Position numbers and translations under genes: made by a program. From NCBI GenBank assembly GCA_009760855.2, contig WPIO01000018.1, positions 1,818,501 to 1,882,500 on the forward strand: 64,000 nt of DNA, given 5' to 3'. Positions 1-12,630 of this stretch are shown here, in pieces. The notes below the pieces were generated by a model. That model had not been told where the DNA came from and did not search any database. It worked only from the letters and a program-made list of their open reading frames with translations. Source of the DNA: Cristatella mucedo (lineage: Eukaryota > Bryozoa > Phylactolaemata > Cristatellidae). How positions within the stretch are numbered: position 1 is the first letter of the stretch; each line of letters begins with the position of its first letter.

Positions 1-434
1 CCAATGGACTTTAAGTGCAGAAATATACCAGCTAATTTGTAGTCCTTAGAGGAGCTGACAGTTTCGGGGCGTTGAAGCTGGTGCAGCAGTTCAGCTTGGT
101 ATACACTGCCACGGAAGCGGGTAAAATTGCTAATGACAACATGAGCATTGTAGACACGCTCTTCATTGATGCACGCCCGCTTCGATTTAACTAGCTTTTC
201 TTTTCGGTGAACCTCAACTACAAAAATTTCTAGAAAACCATTGGATTATTTACGACTCGGCGTCGGGCGTGCCGAAGGAATCTGATTGCTGCAGTCGGGG
301 TTTTGTTGAGCGAAATAAACCAACTTTGGAATGGCACGACTGAAATTAAAAGAAACCGGTATTTAGAAAATACCCAATACATGTATTATGAAAATAAAGT
401 AGACCTAGGTTTGTTCTGAAGGTTTATTCTGGGT
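1..434. other. Unassigned sequence
   Basis: No open frame of useful length, repeat or recognisable motif was found in this stretch. Confidence 0.3.
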
Positions 435-470
435 CGCCCCTGTGGCCGCGTGGTTAGTGCCGTGGCCAAT
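435..470 (+). other. tRNA-like head fragment (A-box only)
   Basis: TGGCCGCGTGGTTAGTGCC resembles the pol III A box of tRNAs and of the SINE heads elsewhere in this window. No B box follows; a TATC-rich microsatellite begins at once. It may be the 5' stump of a decayed SINE. Chance similarity is possible because only one box is present. Confidence 0.2.
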
Positions 471-600
471 CCCATTTATCTATCTGACCTATTTATTTAT
501 CTATCTGATTATTATCTGATAATTTATCTATATCAGATATATATTTTTATATATCTAATAATTTATCTATCTGATCTATTTATCAATCTGACCAGCGTGC
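470..600. repeat. TATC/TATT-rich simple sequence
   Basis: Imperfect repeats of TATC, TATT and CTGA words (TTATCTATCTGA recurs) make up the stretch. No coding signal is present. Confidence 0.7.
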
Positions 601-690
601 TAGTAACATATGGTCACTAAGAACATGCAGAGTGTCAGCAAGCCTAAACACGCAAAAGACGATTCCCAAGGACCAAGCAAAGGTGGTGAG
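595..690 (-). mobile_element. LINE 3'-end fragment, degraded
   Basis: The words TGCAGAGTGTCAGCA, CACGCAAAAGACGATTC and AAGGACCAAGCAAA line up in order with the 3' untranslated part of the LINE copy at 1043-1991 (GCACAGTGTCAGCACG, CACGTGAAGGACGAATC, CAGGGACCCACTAAA). It is a short, old fragment without tail or coding sequence. Confidence 0.4.
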
Positions 691-1042
691 TAAAAAGTGC
701 GTTTCAGGTTTGCTTGACTATTGGCGCACTTTAGTGCTGGCTAGCGAAATATCAACAAGTTAACTGCGTTAACGCACTCATGTTCAAAGTAAAGGTATGT
801 GAATGGCTGACCAGTTTGACAGGTACTTTAAGGGCGAATGCTGTTGCTGCTTAGACACTAAAAGCCAGCAGTTCGCAACGAGCCCCTGGTAAGAAAATAT
901 TGGAAGTGTGCTTCGATGATGATGCCGATATCTGACGAAAGAGTGCTGTCAATGTCTTCAGCAAGCCTAGACGCGAGGATTGAGGACAATGGCCTTCAAA
1001 CCATCCACGAAGGCAACTGAAGTTATTCAAACGACCAGCTTA

Positions 1043-1991
1043 AAAATAATAATAATAATAATGTATTTGATACAGCGTCCTCAGAGAACGTAATCTCTTT
1101 CTAGGCGCTTTACATTTGCTGCAAATATAAATGCTATTGAATGGTAAGTAAAATCACGCTTGAAAAACAAACGAAATGAATAACATGGTTAGGGGTGATA
1201 TGCACAGGGTCAGCATGCAAATGTGGTTAGTGGCAGCATGCACAGTGTCAGCACGCATAAGCACGTGAAGGACGAATCACAGGGACCCACTAAATGCTGT
1301 CCTAAATAGGTATGTTTTTAAGTTCCTTTTAAATGTGGTCAGGTCAGGGGATGTTCTGACGCAGGTCGGGAGAAAGATCGAGGCTTTGGGAGCATACGAA
1401 CTAAATGCACGGTCTCCAAAGTATTTAAGGTTTGTGCAAGGTATTTCTAGACTGTTGGATTCCGAAAAGCGGGTGGTACGGTGCTTGGCATGATGGGACG
1501 TATGTCGGAGAGATAGGCTGGAGCCATAGAATGAAGGGACCTAAAAGTGAGAGACAAAACCTTGAAGTCAATCCGTTGCTTGACTGGTAGCCAGTGCAGG
1601 TCGGCGAGAAGTGGAGTAATGTGGCAACTGCAACGCTCATGACAGACAAGCTTAGCTGCAGAGTTTTGCACCAAATGTAATCGCCTGATCGCACATGCTG
1701 GTAGGCCAGTAAGCAGTGAGTTACAGAAGTCGAGACGAGATGTCACGAATGCATGGACCAATCTATACGTTGTATCCTTATCTATAAAAGCCCGAATTTT
1801 AGCAATATCATGAAGCTGAAAATAGGCAGATTTGACTGTGGAGCTGATATGGTCGTCTAACGAGAGGTCGCTTTGGACTATGACATCTAGATTTCGAGCT
1901 GATCCGACAGGAGATATGCTAGCAGAACCACTTTTGAGAGACAGCCTGTCTAATCTCTGAATCATATTGGGTTCGCCCATAACTAGCTTCC
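1043..1991 (-). mobile_element. 5'-truncated CR1/L2-type LINE (3' end of pol plus tail)
   Basis: Reading the minus strand, about 180 codons are open from the point of similarity to the copy at 59.6 kb. They include SDLSLDDHISSTVKSAYF, TSRLDFCNSLLTGLPA, VQNSAAKLVC and HITPLLADLHWLPVKQRIDF. This is the familiar region downstream of the reverse-transcriptase core in CR1/L2-group LINE proteins; it follows the catalytic motif, which is missing here. The frame then breaks near 1447. A 3' untranslated part follows, ending in the hairpin (GGCGCTTTACATTTG side) and an (AAT)n tail at 1045-1062, which is (ATT)n on the element's own strand. The element is truncated at its 5' end, as target-primed insertion commonly leaves it. 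It cannot code for a working enzyme. Confidence 0.85.
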
Positions 1992-2739
1992 ACTCATTCA
2001 GCCTGCAGCAGCAGCATGTCCGAGGGACGCGCTGCTGCACGCGTGCTTTTCTTCTTGCAGAAAATGCGAGCCAGCAGCCGTGGGCAGTTTTGGTCCAGTC
2101 ATTGTTTTGTCCAGAGTCTAATAGCAGCTGCAGTATCAGCGAGATAGTCGTGCGTTAGTTCGAGAGTTCTAAATTTCACTCGCGATCAAGTGCAGGCACC
2201 CTAGAGTACATTGCTATGTGCGTCGTCTGCTTCCTTGCTTTCTGTCCAGTCTTAATTGCATACTTTTTCTAGTGTCGAAAAATTTGTTGGTTTGGCCGTG
2301 GCCGTGGCGGCGCCAGCCTGAAGCTCCAGGTGCTTCGACAAGATTAGGCTGCAACAACGCTATTGCTCGAGTTGCCTAATCACGAGTATCGGTACGCATT
2401 CGGTAGCCAATGGACTTCGTCTCACTCAAGAAAAGTAGGAAACGTGGCAGAATCGGGAGAGCAGTTCAGGCAGTTATTTTTACGGAATTTGCAGCTCAGG
2501 GCGGTTGGAAAAGATGTGCCATTGTTGGCAGCACGAAAATAGTTTTTGTCGTCACGTATGAACCGTTTAAGTGTGTTCGACAATTTAGGGACTGCAGAAC
2601 CAAATCTTATGTCTCAAACGGTCTTTAAGCGGAGGAATAGAAAAGCTAAATTATTATCCGTACAGAACCTGAGGGCAAGAGGAGGCTGGAACTAGTGCAG
2701 CGGTTTAGCTCGGTATAGCGGAGCCACGGGCCTTGCGGG
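1992..2739. other. Unassigned sequence
   Basis: A short open frame at 2410-2628 (72 codons, plus strand) matches nothing recognised. The rest holds no repeat or motif I can name. Confidence 0.3.
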
Positions 2740-3500
2740 TTTTAAGGTATGAACTTCGCTCCGTATGCGTTGATCCGGCAGCCATCCTAGGTCTTTTAGC
2801 AAAGGATAAAGATGTTCAAACCTCTGGAATTTTCAAACTAACCTTTCAGCAGTATCCATAGCCAGCTGCAGTGGCCTACTGACTCTTTCAGTAGCATAGC
2901 CAAAAGGGAATTGCAATAATCTTGCCGAGACAGAAATTAGGAGCTAATTAAATTTGTTAACCACTGTGGAAGACATTTCCTCATCCTAAATACTTGTCGG
3001 ACGTGATGGCTTGCTGTGGAAGCAGTCATCTGACCAAAGCTTTAAAAAACTAGGCAGTTTTCGAAGACGACATCTAAATACCCAGCACATGGTGATGGTC
3101 GCACAACAGTATCAGCTATTAGAAGAGCAAAGCCGTCTAGTCCTGCATCGCACTTTAAGTTGTCCTATGTGCAGCATTTCAGTTGTATCATCGTTTACTT
3201 AAAAAAATAGTTAAATCCAGGATTGAATTTTGGCAAGGCAAGCATTCAGTTTTTCGGTTGTTGCAGCACATCCCGATAGTTTAAATGGCAAACACAGCGG
3301 AGTATTTGCAGCATAGAAGTGATATCCTATTCCACGGGCCTTAATTACTTTTCCCAGAGGTTTAGTGTAAATGGAGAGCAGCAATGAACCGAGGACGAAC
3401 CCCTTGTGAAACTCCACAGGTGACTGGTCTGGTGAATGAGACCTGACCGCTGCATGACATGTATCGAACACGACCGGATAAATACGATATAAACCACATC
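2740..3500 (-). pseudogene. Old LINE reverse-transcriptase relic
   Basis: On the minus strand the reverse-transcriptase landmarks appear in order. GSLLLSIYTKPLGKVI is followed by GYHFYAANTPLCL at 3304-3315, where the catalytic YADD has decayed to YAAN. Next come LNACLAKIQSW, then SRQDYCNSLLAML (about 2880-2935), and RFEHLYPLLKDLGWLPDQ (about 2755-2840), the equivalent of HITPLLADLHWLPVRQ in the younger copies. Frameshifts and stops separate the blocks. The sequence differs clearly from the 1043-1991 copy, so it belongs to another LINE lineage, close to that at 7.9-9.65 kb. Confidence 0.75.
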
Positions 3501-6500
3501 AGTGCCTCATCTGCCCGACCGATCGCTGTTCCCAATCGTTCAAGTAGGACGTTGTAATCAGTTGGTGTCGAAGACAGCTGATAGATCTGGCAAATCTAGG
3601 GCACTAGTATTCCCGTCGTCGTTGCTGAATAGGACGTCATTGGTTGCACAAAGGAGAGCAGTTTTTGATGAGTGCTTCCGCTTGAACACCAATTAAAATT
3701 TGCCTGAAATCTCCTGTGAGTGCGGCCGACATATTTATTTATTCACAGTTGCTGAATTAACATGACTGTCAAACGGCTATACCTTGATAAATTGTAAGGC
3801 GGGACGAGAAACGAAGTTCATTAAGATTCCGCTAGTTGTACCCAATGCTAAGAGCCACGCAGCCGAGTCGCACTTTACGAGTTGAGTTAAGCAGTTCGGG
3901 AGTTTGCTCTAGAATAGGGGTTACGTAATCGAGTTTTGCTATGGGTGTCGGGCTGCATTGTAAGGTGAAGCAAGATATTTCAGCCCATTCAATTACTTCA
4001 TTTCGATAATGGAGAAAGAGTTTTAGCAGATGCCATTCAGCTAGCATTGGGCAATAGAAGTTAGGTTCGTGCACGATTGTAGCTTGCAACCTGGTTCTTG
4101 CGACGGAGTGAGCCCACTCCATCGCAAGCCACGCTTCAAGCTATGTGCTCACCTATGCTTTCGAGGAGCGTCGGCAAGATGCTGTTTTCTGCGAATTGTG
4201 TTCACTCACCAACAAGCATATCGGTTCAGAGACCGCCGTGACACTTTGGGTACCTAAAGTTCAAAGCAGCTTTTAAAGATGATACTAGCGTTTTTTATCA
4301 GCCCCTCCAAAACGAAGCACCAAAATCGGCAATTTTAGAAGTTGCAGAATCACAATTCTGTAGTTCCCACCCAGCATCTCTAACGAGCAAATCCTTTCCA
4401 TTTTCAAAGACGCTGAAGCCGTGTGTTCCTTCTGGCCACCCGGCAGCATTGCTAGAGCACGAAACAGTCTAAGAAGTAATTGTCAGCTGGGAGGCCTCCG
4501 AGTGCTCGCAGTTCCGCTCTGAATGCCTGCCAAGTGTCTTGCCTTTTGCCGAAGTATCGAGAAATGCTCCCAGATGAACCACCTTTAACAACACAACTGC
4601 CCTCAGGAAAACTAGCGAGGCCGGTAAAAAGCTACACCAGCGATTTCACGCACGGTCAGTCTGGAAGCCAGGCGTAATATTTTGAGCCCACTGATTTACC
4701 GTTTACTGAAATTGCTTGAGTGAACCTGGTCGAGAAATCTGCTTGATTGCTTTTTCAGAGCTATGGAACTCATTTTCTTAATTTATTGTGCTTTATTCAA
4801 GTGCTGCGGTGCGATGCTTGGCACTATACGACCCCCTCCATGCAGTAAAGTGATACAGATGGTGTTTCGGCCGAATTTTTCTCTGCTAGCTGGATGAGGT
4901 CCACAAACTCTACTTGAGCCGCTTAAAAATGTTGCTGATGACTTAATAACTATTAATTTGGTCTTTGCTTAAGTGATGCTGTTTTTTTATCAGTGGCTGT
5001 TCATTACTTAAGTTTAAAATTTTAGGTTTAGAATTAATGACTTGCAACTTGCATTGGTGTTTCTTCGCACAAATGCATTGCCTATATTCTTCAAAATAAT
5101 CTACATTAGTTACTTTTCTCCATGTGCTTTATTAGTTTATCATATTTTACAGCACCGTGCTTGTTAATGCATACTACACGTTTCTAAGAAATATTTTCAA
5201 ATTATGGCTGCATCAAAGGCAGGCGTAGGAATATTTCTTCCAGAGCCTTCGTTTGGATATTATCGGTAATATGGTGCCCTAAAGCAAAAGAATGTAAAAA
5301 ATTATCCAGGTTGCTGCCACACACATGGGCAAGCACTGCTGCAACCGTTTATGAACTACGGGTGTCTACGAGCAGTAACGCTGCGAGCTAAGTTATGTTT
5401 TTGCTGCGGCGCGCTTCGGCTGCTGCCGTCGGGAAAAAATATTCCCCGATCGAGACCACAAGACTACCGACCGCACGTGTACGTCCATCATTTTCGTCGC
5501 TGAGTAGTCATTCAAAGCCAGTAACTAGGTTTTGTTTAATTTTTAGTTTATTAGTGAGAGCTTACTATGCGCTTCTAGACGCAGACTACGTACTGGAATT
5601 GCACGCATGTGCGAATTCCGTACTCTCTGTATGCAGTCTCATACATTTGAGACTCAGGCCATTTTAATTGGTCTAAACTGTTGGCTCTTGATATGAATAT
5701 TAGCCGTTACTGGATGTTACATATTTAGGAATCTTTGGTCTCCTTGCACACCCAGACCAGTTGACACAATACCTTTCCGCGAGATACTTTCTTGGAATGG
5801 TGTACATATCTTCGTTAGCATTGAGTTTTTGGATCTCTTTATTCTACGATATATTCTAATTGCATCTGTAGTCAGCGATAACCTTGGTATATTATTGAGA
5901 CATTTTGCCGGTGAGCTGGTGCCATTATTTGCGAATGGGACAGTAAACGGTTGGGAATGAACAAATCCAGATTTTTTCACTTAAAAATTGCTTACTTCTA
6001 GTCGCGTGTGGGCTGCGTTAATTTTCGCAGTTCTCTGAAACTGTCTGCATACCTGCATGCACTGAAGCTGATTTTATATATTGTTATTATGCTCCGAGAC
6101 AGTAAGTTTATCAATACCAGCCAAGCGGCTGTGAAATCCAGGTTCTGTAACTTTCATCCGTTTGAGCACATTACTTAATCCTAGTAGGTAAGCGCATTTC
6201 TTACGACCACAAACACGTCCAGAGCCTTCGGACGGCTTTTCGTATTAAGCAAACTCAATCAATCGCGTCATGTTTAATCTCACCAGGAGAAGGCCTGTCT
6301 TATAGCTTGGATACTTTACTTTATTGTCGCGGTGACGATTAACGAAAAACTGTGTTGCTGCAAGTGCCTTCGGGATGCAAGTTCAGGTTTGCCTTTTTAG
6401 ACCTGTCATTTTATTGGCTAATCGCGTTAGTGTGATTATTTCATTGCCTTTAAGTTTTCAAATAATAAGAACGTTTTAACCTAAGCATTTAATTGTCCCT

Positions 6501-6570
6501 ATTTACAACAGAAAGCTCCGAAACACTCACACCATGCAAAACTTTCTAGCCCTTAGGATGCACTTGGCAC
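3501..6570. other. Unassigned, gene-poor sequence
   Basis: Only short open frames without recognisable content, for example 5395-5667 on the plus strand. No splice-bounded exon series, hairpin tail or tandem repeat was seen. Old mobile elements too decayed to read by eye may be hidden here. Confidence 0.3.
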
Positions 6571-6584
6571 TTAATTCTAGATAT

Positions 6585-6975
6585 ACCTCCTGCAAACCTG
6601 AAATCCTTCAAATATCATGCATGTAGTTGGTATGCGGAGCAAAGCCTGGAACTCACTTCCGACTGACGGCACAATATACCTTGACTTTAAATCTAAAAGT
6701 AAGATTAACCGGCACCTGTATATCCCAGCATTTAGTGGATCTTTGTGATGCGTCTTGTGTGTGCTCAAGCGTCCTGGCGCAGTGCCTGCTACCACTAACC
6801 TTTTCGGACTTGCTAACATTGTGCACGTCACCTCTAATCATGTCACGCATGCAGACATTTGTCCATTCTACCGCTAATCACTTGATCTGGCCTTCTGTAC
6901 AACTTCTGCAGAGTCTCCAGAAAGGGATTTATTTATCTCCAAGCGCCGTACAAATTAGCTAGTATCATTAATAGT
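6585..6975 (+). mobile_element. Degraded LINE 3' end
   Basis: The order of words matches the end of the LINE at 59.4-60.6 kb: AAACCTGAAATCCTTCAAA, GTATGCGGAGCAAAGCCTGG and AACTCACTTCC are the C-terminus. CAGCATTTAGTGGATC, GTGATGCGTC and a remnant of the terminal hairpin (CCAGAAAGGGATTTATTTAT, CAAGCGCC) follow. The C-terminal codons are interrupted. There is no ATT tail left beyond a few ATTAAT words. Confidence 0.65.
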
Positions 6976-7870
6976 ATAAAATTATCCGTAAACATTAGGA
7001 AAATACTTTTTATTATTTCATAAATGTAGTTAGTTAATTGGTTTATTTTAGTCAGCAGTTCTTTTCTTTATTTTATGTGGCTAGTGTTCTCACAAATGTG
7101 CGCGCTCAGAGTGGAATGAACTTTCTCAAAACGTACGTGGTGAAGCAAATGACTGGTAACTCAAAGTTCGATAGATCATTCACTGTCGAAGCGCACTTTT
7201 TTTGTTCTCAGTTTGACGGCAAATGGGTCTACCGTTGCTTTATATTTTAAAATTAAGGTACCCAGATGTCAAAAAATTAAACGGAAACTTTCTCCACAGA
7301 CACCATACATTCCCGCGGCCGGACAACTTTCAATGCTACGGATATGTTATTACGCATCTATGAATTTGCATAAGCGCACGAATGTCTTTCAATTGAAAAA
7401 ATTCAAGCCTCATTTGCCTATGCACCTTCAGAAGAACCTTGGCTCTATTGGTTTCGCTTAGAATTAGCGATACAAAATTGACTGCTGCAGGACTTAAGCC
7501 ACTACAACTCGGGTCGTGTAGCGTAAACAGCTTAGCCCTTGGATTAAGATGCGAATAGGCCGGACATGTTTTGCGAAAGCATTCTGGCGGCATTTCGCCG
7601 AGCCTGCATCCGGCAGGCTCAACTATGGACTGAAGCTGCGGTAGCTGTACAACATTAGGCTGGAGAAAGCCAGTGGACGACAGGGTGCGTTGCGGCAGCG
7701 ATGGAGCCACGATCTATATCTATGGCGCATAAGACTCGCGAGAATTGTAGATAGGGAAAGACCTACGAGATTCTCATTTTGAAGCGTTGTGCTGGGCGAT
7801 CGAGCTGCTCTTGCTACTCCTGGTAACGCTACTTCCGTTGTGAGTACTGACTAACGTCGAGCTTGTCCAG
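6976..7870. other. Unassigned sequence upstream of a LINE
   Basis: A 124-codon open frame on the minus strand (7336-7710) has no recognised content. The stretch may include the 5' part of the LINE relic that begins near 7880, but I could not align it. Confidence 0.3.
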
Positions 7871-7879
7871 CCAAGCGAC

Positions 7880-9650
7880 TGGAAAGACGTCGGCCAAGAT
7901 ATTGTTTTGAAATCTCTACTCGAGGCAGGTCTTTTAATCTATACACAGACTCGACGGACAGCCTCGATACCCTCACTGATCCAGCGATCAGGACACTTAT
8001 GGCAGTGCCATCGATCAGCATGCTCCCGTTCATTCTGCCCACGTACAGAGTCGTGGAGATTCTTTTCAATTTAAAAAAAAACACCAAAGAATGCACGTTT
8101 TAACCCTAGGCTTGAATGCAGCTTTAAGTCGTTTTGGTCTGATGGAGATCTATTTCAATTTCAGAGCCTTTCCTTGAGTCTACACTGGTAAGCCTTAACA
8201 GCAAGGGCTTTTTTCCACTCGAAAACTAAAGTCCCGCCAGTCAGGCCCAAGGCAGATTTATCAGATGGTGCACAATTTGCTGGCCCATTCTGAGAGGCCT
8301 CACCTCCCAGATATTAACTGCTAGGCCGAAAGGTTTTCAGTATTCTTCACTGAAAAAAAGTGCGCACATTCGTGCCTCCGTAAAGTTCCCTCCTACTAAA
8401 ACAATTGCTGAATCGCAGCATGTGACCTTCCTTAAAATGTTTTCCAAGGTTTCTGCATGCGATGTATCTACCTTAATAAGTTATAGTAGAAACAGCAAAA
8501 AGCTAACCTTCTGAAGACCATATGTAATTAACTCTGTGGTCTTCACAGGCTGACAAAGTTAGCCAAGCAAAAAACCCAGATTTTAAATACTTCTCTGGAA
8601 AATGGGGTTGTAGCCAAGTCTTTCATATCGGTCAATCTTAGACCGGTACTTGGAAAGCCTTGATTAGACACAGAGGCCCATGCAAACTGTTCCCTAGTTT
8701 TACTTCTTCCTTTTCTTCAAAGATTCTTGAAAAAGATTTGCAAAGCATATACCTGCACAGGTTGAAAGAAAGAAATTTAAGAAAGTTTTAATCGGGGCTC
8801 AAGTAGCAGCACTCCGCTCTCTCCTCCGAGTAACCAATGGTATTGTAAGTAGCAATAATGACGGAAATGTCTTACTCGGCTCCCACTAGGGTCCGTCCAC
8901 GGTCTTTTACTATTCCCCATTTAAGCTCTACCTCTTTCGGGCTCATAGAATAGACTATCACTTTTATGCTGACAATACTCGGCTGTCTTTGTCATTTAGA
9001 CCGTCTGAATCTGCTGCAGCGACCGACAAACTGAATGCTTGTCTTGCAGACTTTTGATTCAGCATGTCGGTAAACTTCCTCAGACTAAACAGCAATAAAA
9101 CGGAGACTGCTATTCATAGGAAATCCCAAACGTGTGTTTGGACTAGAAAATGCTGCTCTTCTAACGGGTGATGATTTTTTTATGAACATCGATCCGTTGT
9201 CGTAAATTAGGTGTCGTCTTCTAAGCTGCCTAAATTTTGAAAGCTTCGTTAGGAAGTCTGTTTGCACAGCAAGCTATCACGTCCGTACCCTATCTAAGAT
9301 TAGTATCTGTCTTTCAAGGTGGCTTGCAAAGAATTTAACTATCTCCTCAGTTCTGTCTCGGCTAGATTATAGCAATAATCTTTTGGCTGAGCTAACCAAA
9401 AGAGCTATTAGGGCACCACAAATGGTAACGACTATGGCTACAAAGCTAGTCAAGAAATCCCAGAGGTTTGAACATGTGTCTCCATTGCTGAAAGAGTTCG
9501 AATGACTATCGCTTGGCTGATCAATGGATACGGAGCAAAGTTCTTAGGCTGACTCGCAAGGTCGGCCACAGCTTTGGCTCCTTCGTACCGTATAGCCGCG
9601 AAAGCACGTCTCTTCAATTGGAGTTTATAGAGATTGCTTTCTTTGGAGTG
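7880..9650 (+). pseudogene. Longest LINE relic: linker, reverse transcriptase and C-terminal region
   Basis: This is the longest readable LINE copy, with blocks in the expected order. SIDQHAPVHSAHVQSR (about 8010-8055) resembles the segment between endonuclease and reverse transcriptase. RQIYQMVHNLLAHSERPHLPD and AERFSVFFTEKVRT (about 8235-8375) continue that linker. A remnant of the NYRP...LPFLSKILEK block lies near 8675-8740. GHRIDYHFYADNTRLSLSF carries the catalytic motif as YADN at 8965-8976. LNACLAD, VLSRLDYSNNLLAEL and RFEHVSPLLKEF follow (to about 9510). Stops and frameshifts are frequent, so the copy is dead. Its wording matches the relic at 2740-3500 better than the younger family. 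No hairpin tail was found at its end. Confidence 0.75.
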
Positions 9651-11060
9651 GACCAGCTTTATCTCGGGCTGCCGCCTCACTTCAGGGGAGAAGGCTGCCG
9701 GGCTCCGAGCGAAGAAAGAGTTCTTTTAGAGGCACGCATTCGGTCAAGCGGGCACAAGACATTCGTCTGTCGGGTAGCCGCCGCCATTTTTACAGGCAGT
9801 GCTAAGAAAGCTGGCAACTAGAGGCGACAGAGCAACGCGTCGGACATCGCTTACAACTATGCTTTTCCAATTTTAATCCCGTCAAATTGATTTCAGGCAA
9901 GCACTGCTTAAATGTATTTCGAGTGTGTGGCTGCAATGCGGCGCCAAACTGCTGCTAATAGAGCAGCTGCGTTTAATTACCAAAAACCACATAATCTGCT
10001 CAATCAGGCAGTGACAGGTTCGGTAGGAGTAGCATCCTGCGAGAGCGGTTTACTGCAGAGCAAGGTTCGGCGGCACTGAGTGGCTGAATGCTCACCTGAC
10101 CTCGGCTGCACGCTTATGTAATGTAATGTATCTCCAACTGTAACTCCACAAAGCCATCAAGACTAAGTGGGTGTTACGCAGGAGAGTTTTCGATAGCTCA
10201 TTCGCAGCCTAAGCGGCTTTGGACGCTAGCTCTAGACTGCCAGCCGGCCAATGGGCGATGTTCAATGACATTCGAAAAGCCACCGTCGACTATTGCAAGT
10301 ACTTAATAAGAAATAGCATGCAAGCACATGTGTAAATGGAAGCTGCTAGAAAATACTGTGCTGCCTTGACTTTGCTTATTTAATCAGTTTGGCCCCTCAA
10401 CAGCCCCATTTATTCTACGGAAAGTGACAGGTCTTGCGTCGGTATCGCCTTGTGCTGCGAAAGGTACTTAATCCCTCACATATGCTTATAACACTATTAC
10501 GTCTCCAAGAAATTAGCGTGCAAGTATATGATATAGACTTAATTTGTTGCATCGAGTATGAGCATGTCATTTACTTTTACTAGCTGCAAATTGCCTCTTT
10601 GACACGCCAGGGGAACTCCAACAATGAAGACAAACAAATTAATAGGCTGAGTGCAAAAACTGGATTCATCTTGGGGATTTTCGCTCGTCTCATTCTATAG
10701 TCATCATGCTTGGAATGGAAGTGGTCAAGTGGTATTCTTCAAGTAATAGTGAACCTGATCCCCAATTATTCTGCATTCGCATGGCATTTCTTACGGACAC
10801 GGAAAACTTTTTATTCTAAAGTTGTAATGCTTGCTATTTACAATTCTTGCTATTTGGCTGTAAAAGTCAAGAAAGAAAATTTCGTGTTGCTGGAACAGAA
10901 TAATGCATCACACTGACTACAAACGGTAAAGCTCAGGAATTATCAGGAAAATGTATTCCTCAAAATTTCCTTAATATTTACTTGTCATAATCGATACTGT
11001 TAGTTCAATCGAATATGTTAAGACTCATGCAAAGACTGCAAATCATTTTTTTAGTTATTG
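9651..11060. other. Unassigned sequence
   Basis: No exon-like segment or repeat recognised. ATGTAATGTAATGTATCTCC near 10115 is a minor simple repeat. Confidence 0.3.
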
Positions 11061-11067
11061 TCGGACT

Positions 11068-11084
11068 ATTTATTATATATACAC

Positions 11085-11121
<37 letters not shown>

Positions 11122-11180
11122 GTATCTATATTTATATATACATTTTTTATTATATATATATATATACTATATTATATATA
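11068..11180. repeat. (AT)n-rich microsatellite
   Basis: Nearly pure alternating TA with short interruptions. It gives spurious Ile/Tyr-rich frames. Confidence 0.9.
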
Positions 11181-11960
11181 CTAGTTATTGTATGATGTTG
11201 ACTAAGCTTATGAGTACATCGGTGAATTGGCGAGAAGAAAATTTGTTATGGGTTAATTCTATGATTTAGCACTTCATCAGACGATTTAATACGTGTTTCG
11301 ATCTAGGATTGCAGCATCATATTACAGAGGTAATCACATGCTACCATTGGGCTGCACGACATCACTCCCCAATTAAAACATCTCGGTGACCTCTGTTGAC
11401 ACGGAACTAGTGATTCGCTTCTTATATGGTGACGCCATCTACAAAATGGGTGTGGTAGAAATATTTTCTTCATCCTCCAGGACACTGGTCCTTCAGCTTT
11501 AAATAAATCACGAGCAGCAGTTCATGTTGTAAATATTGAGAGCATCTTGATTCCAATCATCTTTTTTTAGAGGAGCCAACCGGAGATGTGTGCAGCCAGA
11601 TTTATTTTACATTCCTTGAAGTATCGATGACGAAAGGTAGACGGCTCGAGGGGATTTTTTGCTCTGAAAGCCACGTGGCATTTGTGCTAACTTTCGCCGT
11701 CGAAGACGTGGACATTAAGGCAGCTGTGCTCCACATACAGGTCAATCGTGCGGGATAGTGCCATTTGCTGGAAGTACCACTTTCTGTTGTAAGTTAATGC
11801 TCCACACTTATTAATTAGGCTGAATATAGTTTCGGTTTCAGGAAGACTGCGGGAGCCTTTTTGCTACTTTTTTCCATGAAGATTTAATACAACCAGAGCT
11901 CTGAAAGTGCTGCATGAAGTCTATTCACTAGACTCTTGCGTTTCTTGGCCAAAAAAATTA
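11181..11960. other. Unassigned sequence
   Basis: Nothing recognised on either strand. Confidence 0.3.
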
Positions 11961-11962
11961 TT

Positions 11963-11969
11963 GTATGTA

Positions 11970-12032
<63 letters not shown>

Positions 12033-12150
12033 TATGTATAATTACTTACATATTGCGCCCTAAGAGAACCTAATCTCTATTCAGGTTCTTCACATATGCC
12101 ACACGGCTCGAATCTATGACCTGGGTCAAACCAGCTCGGCATGTAACCAC
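11963..12150 (-). mobile_element. SINE-A copy with long (AT)n tail
   Basis: Reading the minus strand, GCCGAGCTGGTTTG at the head is followed by GATTCGAGCC (B-box-like) and GGCATATGTGAAG. The shared hairpin segment CCTGAATAGAGATTAGGTTCTCTTAGGGCGC comes next in two adjoining pieces, then an (AT)n tail (plus coordinates about 11975-12038). Compared with the full copy at 38130-38288 the middle of the tRNA-like part is shortened, so the A box is not complete. Confidence 0.7.
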
Positions 12151-12392
12151 ATATTCTTGTTTTGACTAAATCATTTCCTCCTTATAAGACACTTGCCTTG
12201 GCAGCAAGGAAGGAAGTTAGGTTCATTTTTTATCAGGAAGAAGAAGCTAGCCGACTGTATGACAACGCGATCTACGAGCCCCCTTAAGTTTTGGAGAAGC
12301 CGGACATATCTTGACTCTTAAGTCAGATTTTTGGCTCACCGGCATCACTGAACGTTTTAGTTAGGCTTAGTTCAGTTTATCTTAGTTCCATT

Positions 12393-12630
12393 AATAATAA
12401 TAATAATAATAATAATACACTTAATAAAGCACCCTCAGAGAACTCAATCTATTTCTAGTGATTTAAATTTGCTGCAAATGGAAACGCGATTGAATGGTGA
12501 GTAATATCATGCTTGATAAACAACACGAATGACATGATTAGGGGTGACATGCACAGGGTCAGCATGCTAGTGTGGTTAGTGGCATCATGCACCGTGTCAG
12601 CACGTATGAGCACATAAAGGACGAATCACA
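12393..12630 (-). mobile_element. LINE 3' end with (AAT)n tail
   Basis: Only the untranslated 3' part is present. It has an (AAT)n tract at 12393-12413, CACTTAATAAAGCACCCTC AGAGAACTCAATC (hairpin side), GGGGTGACATGCACAGGGTC and CACCGTGTCAGCACG. It ends inside the segment corresponding to GGACGAATCAC. It is strongly 5'-truncated. Confidence 0.8.

Noticed and set aside
6577-6850. Minus-strand frames over the LINE fragment
   Set aside because: They are antisense to a recognised plus-strand LINE end.
11015-11269. Ile/Tyr-rich frame (also near 52468)
   Set aside because: Produced by (AT)n sequence.
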